Shown here: piece after piece, positions 44,281-53,503 of the stretch
Layout of the letters: every line of letters begins with the position of its first letter
Position numbering within the stretch: the stretch's first letter is position 1
Assembly (NCBI GenBank): GCA_013288685.1
Contig: JABDBM010000002.1
Location: 1 to 64,000, forward strand
Direction: 5' to 3'
DNA length: 64,000 nucleotides
Source: Bacteroidota bacterium
GTDB lineage: Bacteria > Bacteroidota > Bacteroidia > Sphingobacteriales > Sphingobacteriaceae
Translations under genes and position numbers: made by a program
The notes under the pieces: model-generated
Databases searched by the model: none
Seen by the model: only the letters and a program-made list of their open reading frames with translations
What the model was told of the DNA's origin: nothing

Positions 44281-45204
44281 ATGAGCAGCAACCAGCTTTT
44301 CAGATTTAAAACCATTACAGAATACCACCGGGCAGCGGGCTTACCCAATCCAGCGCATCCGCTCATTAGCGTGGTGCGTATGGATGATATTAAAATGCCC
44401 ATTGTCGAGGGACCCTTCAGCCTGATCTTTGATTTTTATTCCATTTCGATGAAAAGGGTTACCCATGTTAAATTCAAATATGGGCAGCAATCCAGTGATT
44501 TTGATGAGGGCGTGTTGTTCTTTATGGCGCCGGGGCAGGTATTTGGAATCGAAAAAATTGAAGAGGGTGCTGTGCACCGTCCTCATGGATGGATGATTTT
44601 GATCCATCCTGATTTTTTATGGAACACGCCGCTGGCCAAAACCATTAAACAATACGAATATTTTGATTATTCCGTTTATGAGGCGCTTTACCTTTCCAAT
44701 AAAGAGGAAACCATGCTTACGGCCATTACCGACAATATTGAGCAGGAATATCATGCCAATATTGATAAATTTAGCCAAAGCGTTATTATAGCACAACTGG
44801 AGCTGATGCTCACGTACGCCGAAAGGTTTTACCAGCGCCAGTTCATCACCCGCAAAATTGCCAGTCATGAAATACTTACCCGACTGGAAGACCTAATTTC
44901 CGCCTATTTTAAAAGCGATGCGCTCGCCAAGCAGGGTCTGCCCACGGTAGCCATCATTGCCGAAACCCTGAATGTTTCGCCGGGCTATTTGAGTGGCCTG
45001 CTCAAAACATTAACAGGGCAAACCACCCAGCAGCACCTGCACCATAAACTAATCGAACTGGCCAAAGAAAAACTATCTACCACCAATTTAACCGTTAGCG
45101 AAATTGCCTACGAACTGGGGTTTGAACATTTGCAATCGTTCAGTAAGTTGTTTAAGGCGAAGACCAACTTTTCGCCTTTGGAGTTTAGGCAGGCGTTTAA
45201 TTGA
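44281..45204 (+). CDS. AraC family transcriptional regulator
   Basis: 307 residues. An N-terminal cupin-like sensing region (about 20-170) and a C-terminal AraC helix-turn-helix pair (about 210-305, with VAIIAETLNVSPGYLSGLLKTLTG and VSEIAYELGFEHLQSFSKLFKAKT). It closes the operon with the two NAD(P)-binding proteins and probably controls it. Confidence 0.92.
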   Translation: MSSNQLFRFKTITEYHRAAGLPNPAHPLISVVRMDDIKMPIVEGPFSLIFDFYSISMKRVTHVKFKYGQQSSDFDEGVLFFMAPGQVFGIEKIEEGAVHRPHGWMILIHPDFLWNTPLAKTIKQYEYFDYSVYEALYLSNKEETMLTAITDNIEQEYHANIDKFSQSVIIAQLELMLTYAERFYQRQFITRKIASHEILTRLEDLISAYFKSDALAKQGLPTVAIIAETLNVSPGYLSGLLKTLTGQTTQQHLHHKLIELAKEKLSTTNLTVSEIAYELGFEHLQSFSKLFKAKTNFSPLEFRQAFN

Positions 45205-45305
45205 GGTCAGAATAAATTTCACTTGGAATGTATAATTTCGGGGTGTATTAAAAATCATCCAAAACAAAAATTGCATCCTGAGGTTGCTCTATAAATTTTT
45301 TCAAC

Positions 45306-46628
45306 TTGGCAACAAAAAAACAACCTGCAACTGTAAGGTCATTTGGTATATCAAAGCTCATTCTCATTTTAGGCTTAGGCGTGCTGCTGTGTGGCGAGGC
45401 ATTTTTCGGCTACCGGCTGCATACGCTGTCCGATCAGCAGGAACAATTTAAAAAGGATTATAGTACGCTCAATAACATTACTTTCGGCGTTTTTTCGGTT
45501 GACCAATGGCGCGATAAAATCGCGGCTATTATTAATCGACAGGTGAAAAATTTCACCCTTACACCGAAACAGCAGCAGGATTTGCAGGTGGAGGTTGAGC
45601 AGATATTACACGGATTAATTAATAAAGCCGTGCACCTGATTAATAAACCGCAAAAATCCATCGGCGGAAAACTGAAGAAAGCGGCTTTTAATGCGATGGT
45701 GAATACTGACAAAATACAGGCCCAGGTGCCTGAATTTGCACGCACCATCATCGCCAAAGTAAATAACCCGGACAGCAAGGCCAGGCTAAGCGACCTGGCT
45801 ACCAGTAAATTGAACCAACTGGAACACCAAACCTTCGACAGTACATCCAACGCCAACACGCAGGTAACCAGCCACATGTATAAAAAATACCATGTATCCA
45901 ACTCCGCTGAGTTTAATAAAAAGTTAAATACTTCACTGGCCGAGATACGGACCACAACCTATTACTATTGCTTTGCCATGCTGGGCTGCATCATTATTGT
46001 GCTTGGCATTTGGTGGTTGTTACGTAAAAATGTAGAACTGCACGCTACGCTGTTTATTCTTTCGCTGCTATTTGCCTTTATATTGCTGCTGGTAGGGCTT
46101 ACTGCGTCAATGATTGAGGTAGATGCCCGCATCAGTACCTTAAACTTCACGCTGCTTGGCGAAAAAGTTGTTTTTGACAATCAGGTACTATTTTTTCAAA
46201 GCAAAAGTATTTTAGATGTAGTGGTAGTGTTGGTAAAACAACCTAAGATGGATTCGATACTGGTGGGTATTTTAATTTTGGTGTTCAGCATCCTCTTCCC
46301 ATGTATGAAATTAATATGCACAGGAATCCATCTTTTAAGCAAGCGAAAAATAGCCGAAAACAAAGTCATCATCTACTTTGCGTTTAAATCGGGCAAATGG
46401 AGCATGGCCGATGTGATGGTGATAGCCATCCTGATGACCTATATTGGTTTAAATGGCATATTACAAAGTCAGTTGTCCAATTTAAACATCCATAATAATG
46501 CACTTACGGTTATTACTACCAATAACACCGCGCTGCAGCCTGGTTATATTATTTTTGTTGGCTTTGTACTTTTCGGCCTTTTGCTGTCAACTATATTAAA
46601 ATATATTACGCCTTATGATGCCACGTAA
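45306..46628 (+). CDS. PqiA-like membrane protein
   Basis: 440 residues. An N-terminal membrane segment (LILILGLGVLLCGEAFFGY), a large helical extracytoplasmic part (about 45-215), then four or more membrane segments with PMDSI..., FPCMKLICTG and FKSGKWSMADVMVIAILMTY, the signature of paraquat-inducible protein A modules. PqiA proteins take part in lipid transport between membranes with MCE partners, none of which is present here. The frame has no ATG before residue 130, so a TTG at 45306 is the likely start, with no clear ribosome site. Confidence 0.75.
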   Translation: MATKKQPATVRSFGISKLILILGLGVLLCGEAFFGYRLHTLSDQQEQFKKDYSTLNNITFGVFSVDQWRDKIAAIINRQVKNFTLTPKQQQDLQVEVEQILHGLINKAVHLINKPQKSIGGKLKKAAFNAMVNTDKIQAQVPEFARTIIAKVNNPDSKARLSDLATSKLNQLEHQTFDSTSNANTQVTSHMYKKYHVSNSAEFNKKLNTSLAEIRTTTYYYCFAMLGCIIIVLGIWWLLRKNVELHATLFILSLLFAFILLLVGLTASMIEVDARISTLNFTLLGEKVVFDNQVLFFQSKSILDVVVVLVKQPKMDSILVGILILVFSILFPCMKLICTGIHLLSKRKIAENKVIIYFAFKSGKWSMADVMVIAILMTYIGLNGILQSQLSNLNIHNNALTVITTNNTALQPGYIIFVGFVLFGLLLSTILKYITPYDAT

Positions 46629-46653
46629 AAAAGCAGCGGCGAATGAACTATTT

Positions 46654-47361
46654 TTACTTATGCCTGGTATGCCGCCTAAGGGCCTGCTTTAAAATATTCC
46701 CATGTCTGTCAATAAACCAACGCTCCTCTGCGCTTTCGTAATCAAAATGGCCTTCCGCATCGGTTTGTACGCTCCACGAATGGTGAAGCACCATGGTTAA
46801 GTTTTTTTTAATGGTTGTTGTGCGGCCTATTTGCCAGCTTTTATTACCGGCGCCGGCACTGGTGTGAATGGCATCAATCACCTCGAAATTATACGATAAT
46901 GTTGCCAGTATGCCGTAGTCCCTGTCGTCAATTACAACATATTTAGGGGTGGTTGCTATCAGGTTCCACCGGGCTTTATAGGTAACGGAATCCACCAAAT
47001 TGAATGTGCTATCCTGGTACTCATCAATAGAGCCCCCGCCCAGCTCGGTTGGTATCAATTTAAAGGGAATATGAAATAACTTTTTATTTTTAAAAGCCGA
47101 CAAATTGACGGCGGGCAATTCACTGTATTGTCCGTTGCATTCGTATGGAAAAACCTCTTTTGGCAAACTATCCAGATGCAACATTAGCTGGCCGCTATCC
47201 GTTTGCGGGTAAACCTTTTTAACTACGCTGTCCTTTTTAATTATAGGTGGCAAAACTGCTTTAGTAATAACGTTTTGTTTTTTAACGGTTTTAGTATCGT
47301 GCTGCATGCAAGCCCCTGCTAACAGTAAAACTGCAAGGCAAATTGTTAAGTATTTCACCAT
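46654..47361 (-). CDS. Lipoprotein of unknown function
   Basis: 235 residues from the ATG at 47359-47361, chosen because it starts a lipoprotein signal with lipobox LAGAC. The mature part has a Lys-rich linker, then a mixed beta region with HIPFKLIPTELGG, DDRDYGILATLSYN and GHFDYESAEERWFIDRHG. No family recognised. It lies 22 bases after a DUF302 gene on the same strand. Confidence 0.7.
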   Translation of the reverse strand: MVKYLTICLAVLLLAGACMQHDTKTVKKQNVITKAVLPPIIKKDSVVKKVYPQTDSGQLMLHLDSLPKEVFPYECNGQYSELPAVNLSAFKNKKLFHIPFKLIPTELGGGSIDEYQDSTFNLVDSVTYKARWNLIATTPKYVVIDDRDYGILATLSYNFEVIDAIHTSAGAGNKSWQIGRTTTIKKNLTMVLHHSWSVQTDAEGHFDYESAEERWFIDRHGNILKQALRRHTRHK

Positions 47362-47383
47362 CGTACTAAAATAAAGGAATTTA

Positions 47384-47773
47384 TCAGTTTGACAGCGCCG
47401 CTGCAACCAACAAATCCAGGTTAAGCGGCGCACTAACCCCGGCCGATAAACGGTACCGATCCTGAATATAGTGACCTTCGTTGTAAGCAAGCCAAACCTT
47501 TTTTTGCTCGTCCTGCCATGAAATAATCTTTAATGGCAAATCAAGCGCCGCCACGGGATTTTCAATCATGATGGCTCCGCCGGCACGCGGATTACCAAAC
47601 AAAATAAACTCCAGCGGCCCAATTTGCAGACCTGCACTTTGCAACTCTGCCTGTTGATTAATCCTGGCGTAAATTGTAAGGCCTTTACTTTGCAGAAACG
47701 ACACCAGGCGGCCAATCGTTTCATCAACTGTAAAGCTGCTTTCTTTAACAATTACTCCTTGTATGTCAAACAT
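47384..47773 (-). CDS. DUF302 domain protein
   Basis: 129 residues matching DUF302: a helix with SFTVDETIGRLVSFLQSKGL followed by IYARINQQAEL, then IGPLEFILFGNPRAGG and NPVAALDLPLKIISWQD. The family has an alpha/beta fold and no settled function. Probably in one transcript with the lipoprotein gene downstream. Confidence 0.87.
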   Translation of the reverse strand: MFDIQGVIVKESSFTVDETIGRLVSFLQSKGLTIYARINQQAELQSAGLQIGPLEFILFGNPRAGGAIMIENPVAALDLPLKIISWQDEQKKVWLAYNEGHYIQDRYRLSAGVSAPLNLDLLVAAALSN

Positions 47774-47942
47774 AAGTCCTGCTTTTTAAAGGTAAATATA
47801 ATGAGAAAGATCTGCTTCGCCATATCCGGAATATCGTAGAAACTATGTAAAAATTCGAAATACCGTTAACAAGCATTAAAGAGATTAAAGATAAAACACT
47901 GATAGTTAGAATGATATACCAATGGCATACTTTGTGCATCTC

Positions 47943-47950
47943 TAAATTTG
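47943..47950 (+). promoter_or_regulatory. Promoter -7 box (TAAATTTG)
   Basis: Exact TAnnTTTG match, 14 bases before the ATG of a 48-codon frame. No -33 TTTG lies at the usual distance, so support is partial. Confidence 0.35.
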
Positions 47951-47964
47951 TTAATAATATCATT

Positions 47965-48111
47965 ATGGGCAACTCATCAGGCAAAGACATTAACGAAGCG
48001 GAGAACAAATCGCTCCATAAAAGATCGATAAAACAGTCGGTATCCTTTAAAGGGCGCTTGTTTTCATCGTACCTTTACGCATTGCAACTGCTTTATATTT
48101 TTTACAAATAA
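47965..48111 (+). CDS. Possible small protein (48 residues)
   Basis: Frame from the ATG at 47965, encoding a polar N-terminal half (GNSSGKDINEAENKSLHKR) and an aromatic, hydrophobic end (SSYLYALQLLYIFYK). It follows a TAAATTTG box at the spacing seen for other genes here. No family recognised; it could be chance. Confidence 0.35.
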   Translation: MGNSSGKDINEAENKSLHKRSIKQSVSFKGRLFSSYLYALQLLYIFYK

Positions 48112-48119
48112 AACGGAAA

Positions 48120-48188
48120 TGAAAAAATTAATTCATTCAATCATCGGTTTCTGGATTGCAAGGCAATTGAAGAAGCCGCACTACTAAT
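48120..48188 (+). CDS. Possible micropeptide (22 residues)
   Basis: ATG at 48120, eight bases after the previous frame, with CGGAA shortly before it. It encodes KKLIHSIIGFWIARQLKK and a few more residues, a short basic amphipathic peptide. If real it is co-transcribed with 47965-48111. Evidence is only the setting and the composition. Confidence 0.25.
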
Positions 48189-48364
48189 TTACTCTCCCCA
48201 TAAAAAATTCAGCAAAGTATCCTGAACTTGCGGCACCTGCTTTTCTCCCAGCTAATGACCTCTATCCTAAATCACAACATTAACAGTTGCATAATTTGTA
48301 ACCGGTCTATTTTTCTTTGGTTATAACTGAGCTACGTCTTAATTTTAGTTTGATGTTATCTCAC
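48189..48364. other. Intergenic region after the micro-ORFs
   Basis: About 175 bases between the possible micropeptides and the end of the MFS transporter gene, which converges on them. No terminator, RNA or further frame is seen. Confidence 0.35.
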
Positions 48365-49972
48365 TCATGCTCCAATTTTTACCAGCTCGCCGGTTATGGC
48401 CTGCCGGCTCTTACGCCAGGCATTGTAAATAAATGTCAACAGCATCAGCAACAGGACAATGACGAGGATAACTGCGATAAAAAGAAATGTAGCCTTATTG
48501 GCCAGCAGTTGCCCTTGCAAGCCAAGTGCCTTTGCAAGCGATGCATTTGCCAAGGCCGATACCTGATCTGTCGGGTAGCCTTTTGATTGGAATAATTGCT
48601 TGAAATTGTCGAGCCACTCGTTGGTTTGCTCGTCGGTGCCGGTGAGATGTGCTAAAAAGCTTTCCTTATATAATTGATTATAATATAGCTGCAAATTATA
48701 AAAGCCTGCACCTGCATTGAGTAATGCGGTAAAACGGGCGTAGGCCGCCACAACCAAACCGGTGATGCCGGTAGTTTGCGGCACCGACGTTAATATAAAA
48801 ATAACAATAGGCGCAAACAGCACACCAGATGCAGCTCCCTGGAAAAACAAGGGTAATACCAAATCGTTAAAAGCCAGGTCGGGCGTGAATATAAAGTACA
48901 TCCAAACGTGGTATAACAACAGCATCAGGAAGCCGGCAGCTAAAAAGACGGGGATTGATTGTTTATTTTTTACGATGACCCTTTCGGAGATGATCATGAA
49001 GAAGATAAGCCCTGCTATATTACATAATGCCAAAACCATTAACTGCATAGTGCTCCATTGCAGCACTGCAGCGGTGTAACCAAAAACCAGGTTAATGCTT
49101 TCCTTCATCCCGTAATAAAGTGCCAACAGGATGAGACCGATCCAAAACTTGCGATATTTAAAAACACTTAAATTAATGAGCGGGCGTTTTACTGTGAGTT
49201 CACGGCATAGATATAAAAGTATGCCTGCTATGGTGATGATGGCTGATAGCACAATTCGCTTATCGGTAAACCAGTAATATTTGGAGCCATAAATCATTGT
49301 ATAAGCCAGCCCGCCGGCTGCGGTTATAAAAAAAATAGCGCCCGGCCAGTCTACCTGGTACAAAGGATACGGCCTGACGCCGGATTTGGCGCTAAAACCT
49401 AACAGGATAACGCAAAGCGTAAACACCTGGAATAATACCAGGTAATAATAGATATTAGTAAAATCGGAATTTAACGACACCTGCGAGGCAACAATGCCAA
49501 TAAGCACCCCGCTGCTCAATACAGTGCCATAAAATATATAAGAGGCGATAACCACCCGGCCGTCGGGTTTTAAAAAGCCGGATATTAACGTAAGCATACT
49601 TGCTGCTACGCAACAAACCACCATCCCCTGCAAAAATCTGATGATAAAAAACAAAATGATATTAGTGGTAACCATGCACGCCAGCGACAAAACAATTCCA
49701 CAGAAAATTATAAACAACAGGTAATATTTCATCTCGAAATACCTTAAAAACCGCACTTGTACGGGTAACATGGTTAATATGCCGGCGTAGCAAATTTGTA
49801 TGCTGAAGCTTATATCTTCGGGCTGTGCGCCTAAGTAAGAGATGACATAGTTTTGGCTTAGCGCGAAGGTTGCAAACTGCATAATCGCCGATAGCAGGAT
49901 GAGAAATAATGATATGCGTACGCCCCAACTCCAACCCGCAAGCCAGGGCTTTAAATAGTTGGGCGCGTTCAT
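48365..49972 (-). CDS. MFS drug efflux transporter (DHA2/EmrB type, 14 segments)
   Basis: 535 residues with about 14 membrane segments (WGVRISLFLILLSAIMQFAT at the start, LANKATFLFIAVILVIVLLLMLL at the end), typical of the EmrB/QacA group. Its ATG overlaps the stop of the HlyD gene as ATGA, and a TolC-type gene precedes that, so the three make a complete efflux pump spanning both membranes. Substrate unknown; pumps of this type export hydrophobic toxic compounds. Confidence 0.92.
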   Translation of the reverse strand: MNAPNYLKPWLAGWSWGVRISLFLILLSAIMQFATFALSQNYVISYLGAQPEDISFSIQICYAGILTMLPVQVRFLRYFEMKYYLLFIIFCGIVLSLACMVTTNIILFFIIRFLQGMVVCCVAASMLTLISGFLKPDGRVVIASYIFYGTVLSSGVLIGIVASQVSLNSDFTNIYYYLVLFQVFTLCVILLGFSAKSGVRPYPLYQVDWPGAIFFITAAGGLAYTMIYGSKYYWFTDKRIVLSAIITIAGILLYLCRELTVKRPLINLSVFKYRKFWIGLILLALYYGMKESINLVFGYTAAVLQWSTMQLMVLALCNIAGLIFFMIISERVIVKNKQSIPVFLAAGFLMLLLYHVWMYFIFTPDLAFNDLVLPLFFQGAASGVLFAPIVIFILTSVPQTTGITGLVVAAYARFTALLNAGAGFYNLQLYYNQLYKESFLAHLTGTDEQTNEWLDNFKQLFQSKGYPTDQVSALANASLAKALGLQGQLLANKATFLFIAVILVIVLLLMLLTFIYNAWRKSRQAITGELVKIGA

Positions 49973-51021
49973 ATATTATCCTTTCTTTTAACAGATACCA
50001 GCACATTCATACCTGCTTTTACCGGGGTAATATCCTTGCTGGTGAACCTTATTTTTACCGGCACGCGCTGGACAATTTTTACGAAGTTACCGGTCGCGTT
50101 ATCGGGAGGAAGCAGGGAAAACTTGGCGCCGGTGGAAGCGGATATGGCTTCAATTTTACCCTTGTAAATTTTATTATCTATCGCATCAACAGCAATTTCT
50201 ACAGGCTGGCCCACATACATGCCGTTTACCTGCGTTTCTTTAAAGTTGGCTGTTATCCATTTGTCTTTTTCATTGACGATGGAAACCAGCGGCTGTCCCG
50301 GCTGAATTTGTTGCCCTTCCTGTATGGTTTTTCGCCCCATGCGGCCGGTATATGGTGCCCGGATAATGGTATATTCCAGGTTAATACGGGCCAGTTGTAG
50401 TTCTGCCGTTTTCCTTTTAAGGTCGGCGGCTAATAATGCTTTGCGCGATTTTAGTTCGGAAATTTTAGCGTAACTCACTTTAAGGTTGTTTTGCGCGCCG
50501 CTATAGTCGCTTAAAGAAACATCATAACGCGACTGCACCGATTCGAGATCAGCACCTGTAACCGCCTCTTCCTTCACCAGGTTTTTGTAACGTTTAATAT
50601 CGGCCTGCTGCAATACCAGCCGGGCCTTTGCACCGTCAATCTGGTCTTTATTTACCAGCGTACCAGTTTCGGCCGAGGCAATGCTTGCCGAAAGTACGGC
50701 CAATTGGGCATTGGCATCGTCAACCGCCGCTTCGGCCTCGGTTACTTTTTCGCGGTATTCGCGGTCATCCAATATCACTATGGTATCCCCTGCCCTGGCT
50801 GCCTGGTGTTCTTCAAATCGCACTTGTTTTATATAACCTCCTACCCGCGCCGAAATGGGGTTGATGTACGATTCAACCTGGGCATCGTTTGTTTCTAAAT
50901 ATTTTTCGCCCCTTAAAAAGTAATTGGCCAGGTAATAAATGGCAACAGCAATTACTGCTATCGCTATAACGGATAAGATTAAATTACCCGGATTAATTTT
51001 TGATTTTGCTGGAGTTTCCAT
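49969..51021 (-). CDS. HlyD family membrane fusion protein (EmrA type)
   Basis: 350 residues. One N-terminal membrane segment (LILSVIAIAVIAVAIYYLA), then the lipoyl/barrel-sandwich halves (ARVGGYIKQVRFEEHQAARAG and IIRAPYTGRMGRKTIQEG) on either side of a coiled-coil hairpin (about 95-200), and a beta-barrel domain ending FTSKDITPVKAGMNVLV. It links the MFS pump in the inner membrane to the TolC-like channel. It starts 26 bases after the TolC gene ends. Confidence 0.93.
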   Translation of the reverse strand: METPAKSKINPGNLILSVIAIAVIAVAIYYLANYFLRGEKYLETNDAQVESYINPISARVGGYIKQVRFEEHQAARAGDTIVILDDREYREKVTEAEAAVDDANAQLAVLSASIASAETGTLVNKDQIDGAKARLVLQQADIKRYKNLVKEEAVTGADLESVQSRYDVSLSDYSGAQNNLKVSYAKISELKSRKALLAADLKRKTAELQLARINLEYTIIRAPYTGRMGRKTIQEGQQIQPGQPLVSIVNEKDKWITANFKETQVNGMYVGQPVEIAVDAIDNKIYKGKIEAISASTGAKFSLLPPDNATGNFVKIVQRVPVKIRFTSKDITPVKAGMNVLVSVKRKDNI

Positions 51022-51046
51022 AATCGTTTACAGATTGAATAGATCT

Positions 51047-52408
51047 TTATAATTTTCCTGATGTGTATAGTAACTGATAGTAAATAAATTGTGCGGTTGT
51101 TTGTGCCTGTACCAGGTTAAACCGTGCTTCCTGGTACAAATTGTCGGCATCCAGCAAGTCCGTAAGCAGGGCCAGCTGGTTAAAATATTTGGCGCTTACT
51201 ATTTTGTAATTCACCCTTGCCTGTTCAATTGATTTTTCGCTAACGGTTATCCGGTTTAGCGCTTCACGGTATTTTATCAGTAACCCGGTGGCTGTTTGCC
51301 GTGTATTGTCGCTGATGTTTTTCTGCACATATTGCAATTCCTGCAGCCGGATTTTGCCGGCGGCCATTTTGTTTTTGTTGAGATAGCGCGACGAAATATT
51401 GTATTGAATTTTCAAACCCACAAACCCAATAGAATAAGCCTGGTCAACCGGGGGGTAAAAGATGGTGTTGGGATAGCTTAGGCCATAGGCGGTAAACAAC
51501 GCTACGGTTGGCGAGTAATTACTTTTAATACCACTTATTCGAGCATTTTGAATTTGGATGTTATAGGCTATCCTGTTTACATCGAACGCATTTTTATCGG
51601 CACTGGCAACGATGGGTAACAGTGTATCAACTACCGGGCGGGGCATTGCTGCCGAATCGGATGGGTAAATCTTCAACGTATCGGGCAGGTTGAGCAATAC
51701 GTTGAGTTTTTGATTGCTAATGGTGATATCATTTTCAGTTTGCTCCAGGTTTAACTTTACGGCAGATAAATTCAATTCGGCGCGAAGCACATCGCTGCGG
51801 GTGACTTTTTGATTGTTGTATAAAGCATTAATGTTTTTCAGCCTGGTTTGTGCCCTGATTACCTGTTCTTCAATAAAACGTTTTTGATCGTTAAGCCTCA
51901 CCATCCCAAGGTATTGCGCTGCAACCTGCAAACTTATATTGGCCGATTGTTCCTGTGTGTTTATACCGGAAAGTCCTTTTTTATTGACCTGCTCAGCTTC
52001 AAACGCCTTTTGCCTACCCCCCGAATAAAGGTTAAATGTTGCCGACAAGCTGGCATCCGCGCCGTTGGAGCTTGGCCTTTTGGGCACTGATTTAGCATCG
52101 CCTAAAAAATCGTTGTATAATGTTAAACTGGTAAAACGCTGGTAGTCGCCGCCAGCCAATATGGTGGGCAGTTCCGCAATTTTGGCATCTTTTAAATCGG
52201 CGTTGCTGGCGTTTTCTTCACTTTGGGCTGCTTTTATTAAGCTGTTATTCGCTTTGGCCAGGGTAATGGCGCCTTGCAGTGAAAGATGACTAACAGTATC
52301 TGTTTTAATGCTTTGCTCCGCATATAATGCAGCCGGAAACATTAAAAAAAAGCACAAAAAGATCCTGGTAAGCCTGCAAAGCGCAAGCTTTAAAGTTATA
52401 AATTTCAT
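51047..52408 (-). CDS. TolC family outer-membrane efflux protein
   Basis: 453 residues with signal peptide ending ALYAEQ. Two repeats of the outer membrane efflux family are seen: SLQGAITLAKANNSLIKAA near the N-terminus, and a second coiled region (about 270-440). It forms the trimeric exit channel for the HlyD/MFS pair and is the first gene of that operon, 76 bases after the pirin-like gene. Confidence 0.93.
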   Translation of the reverse strand: MKFITLKLALCRLTRIFLCFFLMFPAALYAEQSIKTDTVSHLSLQGAITLAKANNSLIKAAQSEENASNADLKDAKIAELPTILAGGDYQRFTSLTLYNDFLGDAKSVPKRPSSNGADASLSATFNLYSGGRQKAFEAEQVNKKGLSGINTQEQSANISLQVAAQYLGMVRLNDQKRFIEEQVIRAQTRLKNINALYNNQKVTRSDVLRAELNLSAVKLNLEQTENDITISNQKLNVLLNLPDTLKIYPSDSAAMPRPVVDTLLPIVASADKNAFDVNRIAYNIQIQNARISGIKSNYSPTVALFTAYGLSYPNTIFYPPVDQAYSIGFVGLKIQYNISSRYLNKNKMAAGKIRLQELQYVQKNISDNTRQTATGLLIKYREALNRITVSEKSIEQARVNYKIVSAKYFNQLALLTDLLDADNLYQEARFNLVQAQTTAQFIYYQLLYTSGKL

Positions 52409-52484
52409 GATGTTTTTTTTATTTAATCCTAAAGGATGTGGTTCATATAGATAGCTTTACATGTTTAAATTATTAAACCCTGCA

Positions 52485-53198
52485 TCAATTATATATCGCA
52501 CTAAAAGCGTTATTGCCCGTTTCCAGCATGCACAGCGTGGTGGGTTTTTCAAATTTCATTTTTATAGCATTATCTGTAGAGAAAATAGCCGTATCCCGAT
52601 AGGATAAATACTGCCCATTGGCAGTTAAGCCGCCGTTTAAAACAAACAGGATAATATTCTTTGCCGGCGTTGTGGCCTCAATTTCGAAAGTGGTTCGAGC
52701 TTCAAATGTCCCGATTCGCAGCCAGCTTTTACGATTACCAACGCTATCGGTTTCGGGTGCCATCAACGTATAAAAGCGCCCATTTTCGGGTTGTGACGGG
52801 GCCGAATGAAATTCGTACATCTTATCATTGACGGCCGAGGATAACCAGATTTCCAGGAATTCGGCCTCATCGTTTTCACCGCTGCTGTGTATTACCGATT
52901 GCAACAATTCTGTGCCAGGGTTTACCAGCAACGTATCGTGCCCGTTTAGCACGGTTCGGTATCCCGATGAATCGAAATAATCGGCGCTCCCGTTTAACAT
53001 CATCCTTATAATTTGCATAGGGGCGCCTACATAGTTTTCAACCTCCTGTCCGCCGGGCGACATCATTTTATTATCAAACCGAATAACCTGGCCCCATCCG
53101 GTATTTGCCGGCGGGTAAACTACCGGATATAGGGAATGGTAGGTTTTTACGCCTCCCATATCGGTAAACTTCCTGTTTTTTTCTGCAACGTATTTCAT
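52485..53198 (-). CDS. Pirin-like cupin protein
   Basis: 237 residues. Cupin fold with MSPGGQEVENYVGAPMQIIR, NPGTELLQSVIHSSGENDEAEFLEIW, in the place of the pirin metal site; the usual His-x-His is not clear, so the metal site may be altered. C-terminal cupin with ATTPAKNIILFVLNGGLTANG. Reads in the direction of the efflux operon and may be its first gene. YhhW-type relatives degrade quercetin; activity here is unproven. Confidence 0.7.
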   Translation of the reverse strand: MKYVAEKNRKFTDMGGVKTYHSLYPVVYPPANTGWGQVIRFDNKMMSPGGQEVENYVGAPMQIIRMMLNGSADYFDSSGYRTVLNGHDTLLVNPGTELLQSVIHSSGENDEAEFLEIWLSSAVNDKMYEFHSAPSQPENGRFYTLMAPETDSVGNRKSWLRIGTFEARTTFEIEATTPAKNIILFVLNGGLTANGQYLSYRDTAIFSTDNAIKMKFEKPTTLCMLETGNNAFSAIYN

Positions 53199-53315
53199 AA
53201 GCTCCTTTAATTAAAGGGATAAATTCTATTCCCTTATCGTACAGTACAAATGTCCGTACATTCAAACTCTTAAAAAGGTTGATATGGCGGTAGTTTTAGT
53301 CGAAATGTCGGTCAG

Positions 53316-53502
53316 GAGGAGAGATTAGAGGTTGGAGATAAGAGATCGGAGGTTACTGGTTAGAAATACGAGGTTAAACAGTTAATTCTCCTCTGTGACG
53401 CTTTCCATCATATCCGCTAATTTATTCTTAATTCTAACTAAACTCCAATCACCAACCTCTTATCTCTTATCTCTTATCTCTTATCTCTTACCTCTTATCT
53501 CT
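53316..53502. repeat. Heptamer tandem repeat with inverted partner
   Basis: Six units of TATCTCT (one as TACCTCT) run from 53461 to 53502 and end one base from the stop of the AraC gene. At 53316-53385 a related sequence occurs in the opposite sense (GAGGTTGGAGATAAGAGATC, then GGAGGTTA and GGTTAGAA). Together they form an imperfect inverted repeat of about 50 bases with a loop of about 50. Confidence 0.55.
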
Positions 53503-53503
53503 A

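Noticed and set aside
53461-53502. CRISPR-like array
   Set aside because: Units are 7 bases without spacers; this is a simple tandem repeat. No cas genes are present.
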